From Caprella mutica (lineage: Eukaryota; Arthropoda; Malacostraca; Amphipoda; Caprellidae), in the NCBI GenBank assembly GCA_947561585.1, contig CANNZV010002540.1, positions 30,078 to 94,077 on the forward strand: 64,000 nucleotides of DNA, given 5' to 3'. The notes beneath the pieces were generated by a model that worked only from the letters and a program-made list of their open reading frames with translations, was not told the origin of the DNA and searched no databases. Shown piece after piece: positions 50,945-62,153 of this stretch. Each line of letters begins with the position of its first letter. The first letter of the stretch is position 1. The translations under genes were made by a program, and so were the position numbers.

Positions 50945-53900
50945 ATGTCAGGAGAAAGTACTAGCAGCGACAAAAATGAGAGAGTTAAATCTCTGGACGA
51001 TGTGATGGAGCTGCTTGGTACAACCAACACCTACAATGTTGTGGTTATTCTACTGTGTGCTCTGGGTGAGATTAGTCGACTTAGAAAAAGGTATCGATAC
51101 CACTACTATGTACAGTGAATTTAAACTTTATTTTAAACTTTATTAACTTCTTTAATATCGGTTTGATTTTAATTTTGTTGGTGTTAGCACAATTTCAAGA
51201 TTTTAGAGTTTTATTCATCATATACACCTAAGAACCTAACGCAAATGACTATGCAGCAAGACTGGCATTTGATGAAGAAATGTTAGACAAAATTTTGCAT
51301 TCAGGATTTTCTTGATTTCTGATGAAATTTTTATTCACAACAATCTCCTTAGAGTATTATTAATATTACTGGTGCACTAATATCCCTTACAGGACAGAAG
51401 AGAAGTCACTCCATTCACATCGAACAACTGTGTGGGTTAACATACAAATTGGAAGAATTTTTGGTGCAGTTTACATTGATACAAATGTTAGCTAATTTTC
51501 ATAATCATCTCTATTCACTTTAGTCAAGCTTGTGATTTTCTTTCTCGATTTTACCAAATTCAGAATTTTTTCTTTTATATAAGATGGAGCCTAACTTCAT
51601 TGGTCTGGAACTGTCAGACAGTGGCCGAATGAAAGGTTTCCAAACAGGTGGATTGGCAGAGGTTCAGATGGCGACATGAACAGTAAACAATAAGTGGTCA
51701 TTAAGAAAACCTGATATAACATATTGTGATTTTTTTCTATGGTGAATCAGAAAAAGTAAAGTTTATAATACTCAAATCCAAGAATATAAATGACCTAAAG
51801 AAAAGAACTCGGGAAGCATTTGTGGGAGTAACCTTGGGAATGTTGCATAACACTGTAGCTATGGTTTCATTCAAGATTCGTCTAAATTCAGTCATACAGA
51901 ACAATACCTACTAAACAGAAATAAAATGTGCAAAGGGAAATATAAAGAAATTCCAATGTCTTGAAATTGCTTTTAAACAAACAGGATTAAAATTGAACGG
52001 ATATTAAACTTTTGACAGTGGAACAATACGATGTTACAACCTGTACTATCAGAGAAAAGAGTCACTGTGATGATGTACTATCAGAGAAAAGAGTCATTGT
52101 GATGATGTACTATCAGAGAAAAGAGTCACTGTGATGATGTACTATCAGAGAAAAGAGTCACTGTGATGATGTACTATCAGAGAAAAGAGTCACTGTGATG
52201 ATGTACTATCAGAGAAAAGAGTCACTGTGATGATGTACTATCAGAGAAAAGAGTCATTGTGATGATGTACTATCAGAGAAAAGAGTCATTGTGATGATGT
52301 ACTATCAGATAAAAGAGTCACTGTGATGATGTACTATCAGAGAAAAGAGTCACTGTGATGATGTACTATCAGAGAAAAGAGTCACTGTGATGATGTACTA
52401 TCAGAGAAAAGAGTGACTGTGATGATGTACTATCAGAGAAAAGAGTCACTGTGATGATGTACTATCAGAGAAAAGAGTCACTGTGATGATGTACTATCAG
52501 AGAAAAGAGTCACTGTGATGATGTACTACCAGAGAAAAGAGTCACTGTGATGATGTACTATCAGAGAAAAGAGTCACTGTGATGATGTACTACCAGAGAA
52601 AAGAGTCACTGTGATGATGTACTATCAGAGAAAAGAGTCACTGTGATGATGTATTATCAGAGAAAAGAGTCACTGTGATGATGTACTATCAGAGAAAAGA
52701 GTCACTGTGATGATGTACTATCAGAGAAAAGAGTCACTGTGATGATGTACTATCAGAGAAAAGAGTCACTGTGATGATGTACTATCAGAGAAAAGAGTCA
52801 CTGTGATGACGTTGTCAAACTTTATCATAAGGTAGCGATCGTCGAAATAAACACTTTATACTCTATGAATGTATGGTCTAAAATGCTTATATAAATAGTT
52901 ACAAGGACTTGAAGTTGGGTGAAAAAAATTACAATTATAGTAAAAAAAACTGTGGCAAGGAAACGAAATGATATTACGCCCATAGATTTCTAGTTATGGG
53001 GACATTTTGAGGGTTTGGTGTATGAAACACCAATTCCATCCGAACAGGACCTGATCGGCAGGATTGCCAAAGCCTCCGCAAGGATTTGTGAAACTCCTGG
53101 TGTCTTTGCTCGCGTCCGCCAATCATTGGACAATCTTTTGAACGCCTGCATCGCAGCAACAAATGGGCGGCAGTTTGAACACATTTTGTAAACATGTAAC
53201 CTAATTTAAGATTATGTTTCTTGTGCTCATAATAATTACTGTTAAAAATGTTTTGTTTCTTATCGCAACATTAAAAAAATAATGTTAACTAATAATAATA
53301 AATGGTGCAAGACCAATACTTTCCTAACCTTGTAACTCTTTAACTAAGCATTTTAGACCATACCTTCATAGAATAGAAAATGTTTATTTTGACGATTGTT
53401 ACCTCATGTTAAAGTTTGGCAACAAAAGTGTCGGACACCCTGTATAATACCAAGTTTTCCGAGACCGAATTTTCAAAGACCGAAATTTCCTAGAATCACT
53501 ATCAGAGAAAAGTCATTATATGATGTACACACAATTTTCTAATTTTCTCGTATATTCAAATCTTACAAATTTGTAATTTAATAGAATAATAAAATTGGAG
53601 CATTGAGAAAAAATTCAGTGGAAGGAGAACAATTGGTAGTTTCTTTCTTCATTTTGTATATTTAAATATATACTTCTAATGTTAGCTATAAATTTCTAGA
53701 CAACGTCGTGCGCTTTTTACATTCTTCTTCGTCACCTTCTCCATGTATTTCAGGCGAAAGTACGAGTTTTTCCTTCGATACTGTTCTTCTGTGTTATGAT
53801 GTTCTTTACTTGTGTAATGTGTAACATTCACAGGTCATTTATGTTATCCCACAAATTTGAAGATGGAAGATTCAAAAAATGAATTTAAAAATTCTTTGTT

Positions 53901-56900
53901 TCCATTCAACGCTACCTTTTAGTGTTGCATAATAGCTTCACTTTTCATTTATTACTTATTATTTCGATAAAGATCACGAATAAAACTTGCTTTGTGATTG
54001 GTAACAATATCGAAAAAAGTTTTAATCTCTCGTTTTGGACACATCTCTTACGTCATATCAAATTAGTTTTGCCTTTGAGAGTATCTTAAATCAATGTTCG
54101 TATATAAGCAAAAGCACATAAAAGAACTGAAAAATATCGATTAGCACTCGTCCATTTTTGCATAAAATTCAAGATTTGATAGAAAATATCCTGGAAAGAG
54201 CGATAGTACAGACCGTAACAAGAACACGATTTTCGAGCTGATGAACAAACTAAGAAGATACTAAAACCTCCCATATTGGAAACAATGAACTTTCTCAAAA
54301 CTTGTAATAATTGACCAACGATTTAATGTAAAACTCTTGAGTTATTAAGCACTTGAGTATTGAAGGACCTGAATTATGAAGTGCACTTGAGATATGAAGT
54401 ATTTTCTATTATTTAATTATAGAAAATGATATTTGTCAAGAATTTCGTCATAGTTTTCCCTCAATGACCATAATGTATATGTTTTTAATCACAGAAAACT
54501 TTCTAGTGCACCAGGGATTTGAAGTGACTTTGAGTTATGAAGGTACCAATGCTCACGAGTTTCAATGTAATTGCCAAATATATAAAAATCTCTTAAATAT
54601 CTTCTTTTTGATAAATTTTGTTTCAATACTTTAGGCTTAATAGTTTGTATTTTTTTAACAAATGAGAAGGGTGTTTATGAATCACCCTGTATTTGATTTG
54701 CAGCCTAAGGTTTGTTTATCATAAAGTGTTTTGGTTCCTACCAAAGGCATATATTTAAGTCATTTTTTTTCATCTGACTAAGTGACCGAAGTTAGCCTAG
54801 TTTGTTCAATAGCATTACCAAATTGGAAGCATCTTATAGGAATCATCGAAAAATTGGCATGATAAGTCAATTACAAATTTCTAAAGCTCAAATTGGTTCA
54901 CAACATGTACTTTAACGAACACTCTTCGAGTAGGATTGAATTATTAATGCTAATGACCAATAGCATATTATTGGATTGGACGCTCCATTATATTGACTAA
55001 AATTATTATCAAGCAGTAAAATAATCAGGTCCCCTCCTTGTCTCTTAGCTGGCTTCACCACCCCCCTTCAAGTGGTCTCCTCCGGGTTCCTGGGTACCAC
55101 CCCCGACTACTGGTGCCAAGTGGATCAGCTGGTGGAGGCCAACTGGACTCAGCAACAAATAAGAAACTTCACCAGTTTGAGCAAGTGAGAAAGATACTTT
55201 TTGATAAAGTTAACCTAGTTTTAAATAGCTAGCACTCGAACTCCTTGTATATTTTACATAAAATGGAGCTCTCTCTCTAGAATTATTTTAGAAATTTACG
55301 AATTTTGTTTCTCTCTTTTCTGAGTCTTTTGTGGTTCAAAATATCAGCAGTGAAGCGTCACCCTTTGTTATGCTTCACTCGTTATATTTATATTTTGAAA
55401 TCTAATTGAAATCTAATGATCCGCGCCATTTGATCCTAGTATCATTTGATCCCCGTGACATTTGATCCCCGGTCAATTAATCCCGGCAACATGATTCCCG
55501 GCCATTCGATTCCATGTTATTTTATCTCGCCAATTCATCCTCGGTCATTTGGTTCCAGGTCATTTTTATACCAAAATCATTTTATTCCCGGTCATTTGAT
55601 TCCCGGTCAATTGATTCCCTGTCATATTTTTCTGTTTATACACATAGTAGATATATTTTGGCGTATATATTAATAACATAATATATAATAGAAATATTCA
55701 CCTCTATAGTTGATTAAGTTTAAGAAACTAAGCAACAAGAGTAAAAAAAGCTAACATGAAATAAATATTTTTTTTATGCTCAAATAAGTAACATATATAA
55801 AATTTACGTTCAGAAAAATATCGTAACTATTAACGATTAAATGTACAGGCATTCCCCGCTCTCATTACAATAATTAAATTATGTTTTTAAATCTTTATTT
55901 ATAAAACAATTTGACATCCATACTATTTTTATAATAAATTTATCCATATACAAGGTGATCAGACCAGGTGTAGACAAATTTTAATGTTTAATTTTAAAAC
56001 CTTTAAAACGTTTAAATTATCCATCTATTTACACTATTGGATAGCTCATTATATGCACTAACTGTTATATTTTACTTTCAGAGGTATTTCTAAATATTAA
56101 TTTAGGTATGAGCTCTGTAAAGTCGACAATTCAGAAACTGTTTGAATCCGGACAGTCCCCGGGTCAAATATGCAAGCTTTTGAAGGGTCGTGCGAGTAGA
56201 TCTGGTGTTTACAAGGCTCTGAAGCGTTTCAAAGAGACAGGTTCGACCCTCCCAAAGGTTAGGAGCACTCCAGATCGCAAGGTTAGGACCTCTAAGCTCA
56301 TCAAAAACACCCGGGAGAAAATCAGGAGGAATCCTGAAAGAAGCGTTATGAAATAGGCATCAGCATTTGGTGTGAGCTATGGAACGATGCAGAAAGTGAT
56401 CACAAGTGATCTGAACCTTTCCCCATTCAAAAAGACAAAAGCTCAGCTACTGTCAGAGGCCACAAAAACCAAACGGCTGCAAAGAGCGAAGTTTCTTCTG
56501 GAAAAGCTGAGAGACGGCACGCAATCTCCGGTCTTGTGGACTGATGAGATGCTATTCAGGGACCAAGCCATCCACAATCATCAGAACGACCGGATTTATG
56601 CAGTGAATAAGCGCGATATTCCTCTGAACGACAGGCTGATTTTTAGGAGACAAATCCAGCTTCTGTCATGGTCTGGGCCGGGGTAACCTCATCTGAAAAG
56701 AAGAGTCCTCTTTTCTTCATTGAAGAGGGTGTAAAGGTGAACCAGCACGTTTATTTGAAGTTGTTGGAGGATCAGTTGGTGCCTTGGGTGAACACAACGT
56801 TCGGTAAAACAGGTTTTACCCTCCAGCAGGACGGAGCCACGTCCCACACGGCTAATCGCGTTCAAGAATGGTGCAAGAAGAATATGGCTGGATTCTGGTC

Positions 56901-59900
56901 GAAGGATTTATGGCCTCCTTCCTCTTCTGATCTGAACCCTATGGACTTTTCCATATGGAGTATTTTGGAGGGTAAAGCCTGCTCTTCTAATCAATCAAAT
57001 GTGAACGCTCTGAAGCAAAAATTGAAGAATTGAAAAAAACCATCTGTGCCGCGTGAAGTCAAGTTCCTGACAGGTTGAGGCGTTTGGTGAAGGCTAAGGG
57101 AGGATATATTGAAAACTAATTATGGAATTTATTTCTTAGATGTATAATGATTTTTTCTATTAAGTTAGTTTTCTTTTTTTCTGTTATTTATAAGGAGATA
57201 TTTCAATAAATATTTGTCTACACCTGGTCTGATCACCCTGTAGATTTGCTCGAAAAGAAAAGACAGTATCAATAGAATTAAGGAGCTGAAAATAATTGCT
57301 GCAACAAATGGATTATTATTTCAGACAAAATAGCATTTTAGAATAGAGTTCATTGCCAATATTATACACTATTAATTATTCTTGTTTATCCTTTCATGCA
57401 TTTAATTTATTTAGTTCACACCATTGTTAGACTAAAGGAATAACCCTTACTCGCTCATTATTACCACAAAGGCACTTAAATACAAGGTAGATAAGTATTG
57501 AACATGGCTTGCAATCATATCTCTATGGAATTTTAATAACAGTAATTTGGGTGTTCTGTCGTTAGCTTTCAGTTAAGATGTTTTCGCTATAACTTTTTCA
57601 TGTGGTAGATTAAAATGTATTTTATGTTTAATTATACAGGTAAAGCTCGTAAAACGACCAGTACATGTACCGGAAAAGTGTCCGCTATGTCGATCAGCGT
57701 TCGTTATAACGTTACATTAGTTTAGTTGGGGACTAAAACTTTGTAAGTTTTCTTTAACAGCATTCAAATAACATAAATAATGATAAACCATCTCAGATTA
57801 TTATTAAAAGAAAATTTTAATGAAAATCTTATAATATTAATATAACTTTGTTATAAAAATGAACGAAATAATAAGGTAGGTAGAGTTGTCGCTTAAAGTA
57901 CTGTAAAATATAATAAAGAGGGTGTTATTTTTCAACTTCACTCATCTAGATATCTATGTACCTACATGCAAACTAATATGTGTGGCACAATTAGTAATCG
58001 TCTATTAAACTGAAGTTACTAAAAAGAATATATATAAAAATAAATTATTTCATTTCCTGATTCTTAATTTTTTGTTTGGTATGAATAAATGAAGAATATA
58101 TTAAAAACTAATATAGAATTGTCACACCTTTTTCCAATTGAAATTTTCTATTCGAAGGAAATGAAAATGTAGCAGAAAAGTGTAACAAAATCAAAACACT
58201 GAAAATCTTATAAACAATACAGGGTGTCCCAAAAAAACTGATACCCAAATTTCAAAAGTAGTACCACAAACTTACAAAAAAATTGAATATCACATTTTGT
58301 TTATCAACATTTATTCCATATCTGTATAAAATTTTATATGAAAATATCCAACCGTCTTCTCTTCACAGTATTCTTAGTGACCGATACCAAAAACCTGTTT
58401 GCGCCCTTTTGGTTTAACTTCGAATTTTAGTATATTAAAGCCATGTTTTTAATAACTTTCAACAGTTTATTAAAATTGTTTATTAAAAACCGTTATTATA
58501 ACAATAAAAGGCGCTTATTAATATGCAACCGAAAAAAAAATCAAACTATTCCTCCTATTAATAATTTCAGATGATCTGGTGGGTCATTCGTTAGGATGAT
58601 TCAGGGCGATAATGCGTATTGCCGAATAGCTCATTTAGATTTCCCTTACAGCAACAGTTCTGAACCCATCCTGAACCAACCAGGTTCGATTGATTCTGTT
58701 TCCAAGTATTTCTCGAAGTCTTGTATTGGAACGATTTTATCATTTATTAGATCAAGGTATCTATCTCCATTTAAATTATTTTTGTAAAAATAAGGACTGA
58801 CGATACAGCCAAATCGGCCATTGGTACCTAATCCAATCCACACAGACTTTCTCTCACAAAATTCTTACGTCAAATTTGAAAGTAGGAGGTTGGTTCTTCG
58901 GAGAATATGTGCGAACGTTATGATAATTTATTTTACCATTCATATTAAAAGTGGTCTCATCACCAACCACATTATAGTCCATAAACCGAACATTTCTTTG
59001 CTAAAAGCAATCAGAAAAATTCAGCCGCAGAGGAAGATAGGTATTTAGGTGTTTGTTTCGCTCGTACATCTTGTAAGGATGTCACTTCAAATATAAGGTT
59101 ACAAACCTGTTGAATGTATATTTAGTAAGATCTAATCCCCTTTTTATTGTTGTTATTTGCAAATTTTCTGTAAGTGCTTCTTTGACAATTCGAACTGTGA
59201 AATGAAAGTGCGCAAGTAGGTTTTTGGTATCGGTCACTAAAAATACAGCTAAAAGAAAACCGTTTAATCGATTCATCTAATAATTTGTGAAGAAATAGAA
59301 AAAATGTTGAGAAACAAAATGTGATTCTCCAATTTTTTGTAAATTCGATAGTTTTGAATTGGTATCGTTATTTCTTTGGGACACCCTGTATATTGTGTGT
59401 CGATTGTAAATTGAAATACCTCTGAATTTAATCGCTGTTTGACTAGATACCTGGTATACGAATAAAATATTTGCTAAACCACCATATAACTAAAGAGTTC
59501 GTTGTAGCGAGCTGCAGTTTGCTAGAGCGGACAATTTTTGTCTTTTGTAGGGGATGTCCGTTCAAAGATCGTCCGCTGCAATAGCTTTACCTGTATACGT
59601 AGAGTATACGTTAATCAATCCCACCTGCATATCTTAATGTTTGCAATAGTTACGGCCAAAACAGCTTAACTGAAAACTAACAACCAATTTCTCCTCAATT
59701 ATTTTCTACATTAGGAAAATAATTATGAAACACATTGCAAACTTGTTTAAATTATCATACGTGCGAGTAGTAAAAAGAGCAGAGTATGCAAGTACATTTG
59801 ATACTGCTATTGAACTGTTTTTACTCCATCAAATTATAAGTTTTTTTAAACTTAATCAACGTACTGTTAAGTGCATATCTATATTATATGTTATGTTATT

Positions 59901-61639
59901 AATATATATATATATACAACAATAGAAAATGTCTACTATAGGTGTATAAAAAGAAAAACCATAACAGTGAATCAAATGACTGGGGATCAAATGACCGGGA
60001 GTGCAGTAATCTAGAGTCTAGAGTCCTAAACCCTTAATAATTATGGGTCTAAAGTCTCTAAAGTCTTTTCACTGATTAATAAAATTAATGAAGCATCCAT
60101 TCTCTTCTTATGGATGCATTTCCCGCTCTTATTACGTCTCACTCTTGCAACAATAAAAAACATATTTTAGGATTTTATTTTAGGAGAAACTTTGGTAATT
60201 ACGTATATTACCTACAATAAAACGGTTTATAATTTATCCTACATGCATAAGTCACGGCGAAAATACGTAACTGAAAACGACCAATCAAATTACCAAAGGT
60301 TCACAGTTATATGTATCTAAAATATTTTCTATACCAGAAAATATAAAAGTGAGACATGTCCCACACTTATTTGATTGCCATAAGTCTGAGACTTAATAAG
60401 AACAGTGTATGCCTGTGCTTTGATTATTTTTTCTCAACTTGTAAGCATTTTAAAAATCTGTACTAAAATAAGAGCCGCGTCCGTCTGTCCGTCTGTCCGT
60501 GTGTCACAAAATGAGTTAAACAGGCATTCTATCAATAGCGCTTCATAAAGTTGGTGTAAATAAAAGAAAAATCAAAGAAACAGTAATAGAAAAGGAAAAC
60601 TAATAATTTTCTGCAGTATCATTACTACGGGGGTCACACGAAAATTATTAATTGGAAATGTAAGAGTTTTGATTCTAAAGAGTAAAAAATATAATAGTTG
60701 ATAGATTGAATATATTATTATTAGTAACTGAACACTCAATGAATGAACAACATGTACTGACTAGTAAACATAATTTATAGCGGTAGTTTTATTAAGGAAT
60801 GATTCATATTTATCACAGTTAGTCATATAAAAGGGAATAATTATTTTCTTCAGTTTACTAAATAGAAAATGACTTTGAGGAGATACTACTATATATTTGT
60901 TCAATTTACTATTTTTATTTTTAATTATAGAGTTTGTTACTAAAACGTATGGGATGTAATGTACACAAAACTGATAAAATAAATAGTCAATTAGTCATGT
61001 AATTATTTTAATGTAAGCACATAAAACTTTAAAAAGAGTCGTGTAATGTACAGAGAAATGGAAAAATTGTCCCCTGACGAATAATTATCATCATAATCGT
61101 TTTTTCTAATAACTTTTAAATTGGTTTGTTAGTTTTTTCAATTCCTTTTAATAATAGGCTACGAAGAAATTATTGATATTGGATAAATTATCTCTTCATT
61201 TCATTATAGTTTGGTAACATTTATTGCATAGCATTAATGATATCTTACTTGAAAAACGAGAGTTGTGTTTTTCACTCAGACCACAAAGGGGAAGAACGCA
61301 GTACTTGGACAGTGCCGGGCACTGACATTAGCCAAGAACCTATGTTCTATTAGAAGTTACTGATTGTCCTGTCATGACATTTTACTTCACTTACTATCAG
61401 TTGCCCTCGGTGTGCTAACCGAGGAGTTTTAGTTATCTAATTATCTTGACAATACTGATTTATTTTTCCATTTTGTTTTCAGTCACTCGTGTTCTTACCC
61501 AAATTACAACTACTCTGAGGCAGTGAGGCTGGGTTACGATCTGGTGTCTGCTAACCCTTCCTTGGTACCCAGACTGAACGGCACCACAGAGTGCCACAGC
61601 AGGTACTTCACACAGGGTGTCCACTCTATAGTCACTGAG
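50945..61639 (+). CDS. SLC22-family organic cation transporter-like protein, 5' part (gene C)
   Basis: Exons 1-3 lie at 50945-51065, 55049-55184 and 61483-61639, with the same lengths (121, 136, 157 bp) and phases as in gene B. They encode residues 1-138: N-terminus, TM1 and the extracellular loop with the NWT, NYS and NGT sequons. Exon 4 onward (WDLVCDR) is not found up to 64000, so the gene continues right of the window. The end given is the last exon seen, not a stop. An acceptor at 50913-50914 again implies a 5' UTR intron. Exons 1 and 3 differ from B at 2 and 3 bases, but exon 2 differs at 16, with 11 amino-acid changes. Nothing in the visible part is disabled. Introns 1 and 2 are swollen by a minisatellite and transposons. 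Confidence 0.88.
51230..51508 (+). repeat. 279-bp segment nearly identical to 41334-41612
   Basis: Lies in intron 1 of gene C, in a block absent from intron 1 of gene B. See the partner entry for the match. It directly precedes a mariner-type transposase remnant. Confidence 0.85.
51600..51915 (+). pseudogene. Mariner-type transposase C-terminal remnant
   Basis: Frame pieces read VRQWPNERFPNRWIGRGSDGD (51612-51674) and NNKWSLRKPDITYCDFFLW, followed by a stop and a shift. After that comes VKFIILKSKNINDLKKRTRE and a segment like VTLGMLHNT. The order RWIGR, SPDLTP.DFFLWGYVK, then the terminal helix matches mariner-like DDE transposases of insects and crustaceans. It is frameshifted and inactive, and lies within intron 1 of gene C. 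Confidence 0.7.
52044..52809. repeat. 32-bp minisatellite, about 24 copies (gene C intron 1)
   Basis: Same unit as at 23871 and 46932, highly uniform. The paralogous array in gene B intron 1 has about 7 degenerate copies. The array ends directly at a truncated mariner (52811). Confidence 0.96.
52811..53442 (+). mobile_element. Internally deleted mariner with long inverted repeats
   Basis: The right end ...GTGTCGGACACCCTG is followed by TA at 53443. About 100 bp of it is mirrored at 52811-52915 (for example GAAATAAACACTTTATACTC against its inverse). The outer 25 bp or so of the left end are missing, where the 32-bp array begins. Between them, 52970-53191 encodes the transposase C-terminus (DITPIDF*LWGHFEGLVYET, then RQSLDNLLNACIAATNGRQF), with one TAG. 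The N-terminal and central parts are deleted. Confidence 0.8.
53443..55048. other. Rest of gene C intron 1
   Basis: AT-rich. A single decayed 32-bp unit lies at 53498-53527. No other feature recognised; the minus open frame at 54086-54298 has no visible homology. Confidence 0.45.
55951..57240 (+). mobile_element. DD37D Tc1/mariner element, complete but inactive
   Basis: 28-bp inverted ends (CAAGGTGATCAGACCAGGTG onward, and the inverse ending GATCACCCTG) differ at one base. TA duplications flank them at 55949-55950 and 57241-57242. The 1290-bp length is standard for mariner. It carries one broken transposase gene on the plus strand, described separately. The near-identical ends suggest a fairly recent insertion. 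Confidence 0.93.
56108..57119 (+). pseudogene. DD37D transposase pseudogene
   Basis: The N-terminus MSSVKSTIQKLFESGQ and GVYKALKRFKETG form the paired-like DNA-binding helix-turn-helix. The catalytic core has WTDEML (first Asp), QQDGATSHTAN (second) and SSSDLNPMDF (third). The second and third Asp are 37 residues apart, as in DD37D families. It ends GGYIEN-stop at 57117. Lesions: TAG at 56354, a one-base deletion near 56652, a frameshift near 57017 and a TGA near 57053. All three catalytic Asp codons survive. Confidence 0.9.
57637..59593 (+). mobile_element. TA-flanked element of the GTAAAGCTCGTA family, split by a mariner
   Basis: Ends CAGGTAAAGCTCGTAAAACG and the inverse AGCTTTACCTG, with TA on both sides (57635-57636 and 59594-59595). 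The body matches copies at 13726-14199 and 15702-16296. A mariner at 58220-59388 interrupts it; without that the element is about 790 bp and non-coding. Confidence 0.8.
58220..59388 (-). mobile_element. Mariner-like element with inverted repeats of about 200 bp
   Basis: Ends CAGGGTGTCCCAAA and its inverse are flanked by TA. Similarity between the ends runs inward for about 200 bp: GTGACCGATACCAAAAACCT occurs at 58379 and inverted near 59221. The minus strand reads a decayed transposase: GDETTFNMNGKINYHN (near 58950), then WIGLGTNGRFG and NNLNGDRYLDLI (58840-58750). Several stops interrupt it, and the C-terminal catalytic part is not recognisable. Confidence 0.8.
60003..61482. other. End of gene C intron 2
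   Basis: Around 60100-60290 the sequence resembles parts of the foldback element at 55850 and 59640, so it may be a second decayed copy. CGTCCGTCTGTCCGTCTGTC at 60478 is a short tandem. A 7-bp hairpin (CCTCGGT/ACCGAGG) lies at 61405-61424, about 60 bp before exon 3. No coding region other than exon 3 was seen. Confidence 0.45.
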
Positions 61640-62153
61640 GTGAAGGATATAAATATAAAAACATAGCAATAAAATAAAATTTATAAATATATTATATTTA
61701 ATTAAATATCAGTGAAGTCAACGTATATTTTATATTTTAATTCAAGTCTATTTTCTTCACCCTAGTAACCTGGCGTTCAATAGTTTTTCCAGTAACATTA
61801 TCGATGGCGCATCAAAACCAGCTCTCATTAAAACTCTTATAAAATCTTAACGAATTTACTTTTCGATATTTTTCTCTGATAAAAAGCTTCATTTGATATT
61901 TACACATCAATTAGGAACACCAAAAAAATTCCATTTATAATTGAATTAACAAGCAAAGATGCGAAAAAATATTTCTTAGGATATTACCTTTGTATTGGGG
62001 GGGGGGGGGGGGGGGCTTTTCACCGAACGGACGGAAATTGCGCATCTCATTATTTTCACTAAGCCGCTAAGAGTTACAGTTAACAGATTACAGTGAGGCA
62101 TTCTAGACCCGGAGCCCAGGGGGAGTCAGCCTAGTTGAAAAAGTTACCGATTT
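61640..62153. other. Start of gene C intron 3
   Basis: Begins GTGAAGG and resembles the start of intron 3 in gene B for about 40 bp. A run of 19 G lies at 61997-62015. No other feature. Confidence 0.5.

Larger units (their letters stand above)
55417..60002. mobile_element. Foldback-like element with inverted 15-bp arrays (iii), host of other insertions
   Basis: The left end has about 13 degenerate units of GATCCCCGGTCATTT (55417-55626). The right end has two inverse units (GGGGATCAAATGACCGGGA near 59982-60001). Inverted homology continues inward for several hundred bases: TATTAATAACATAATATA at 55664 and GTTGATTAAGTTTAA at 55709 pair with the inverse of 59880-59900 and 59850-59870. Inside are a mariner (55951-57240) and a TA-flanked element (57637-59593), which itself holds a mariner (58220-59388). 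Without these the element would be about 1.3 kb. It lies in gene C intron 2. Confidence 0.65.

Noticed and set aside
61997..62015. G-quadruplex from the G-run
   Set aside because: A single uninterrupted run; such runs are often length-variable or assembly noise, and nothing nearby supports a function.
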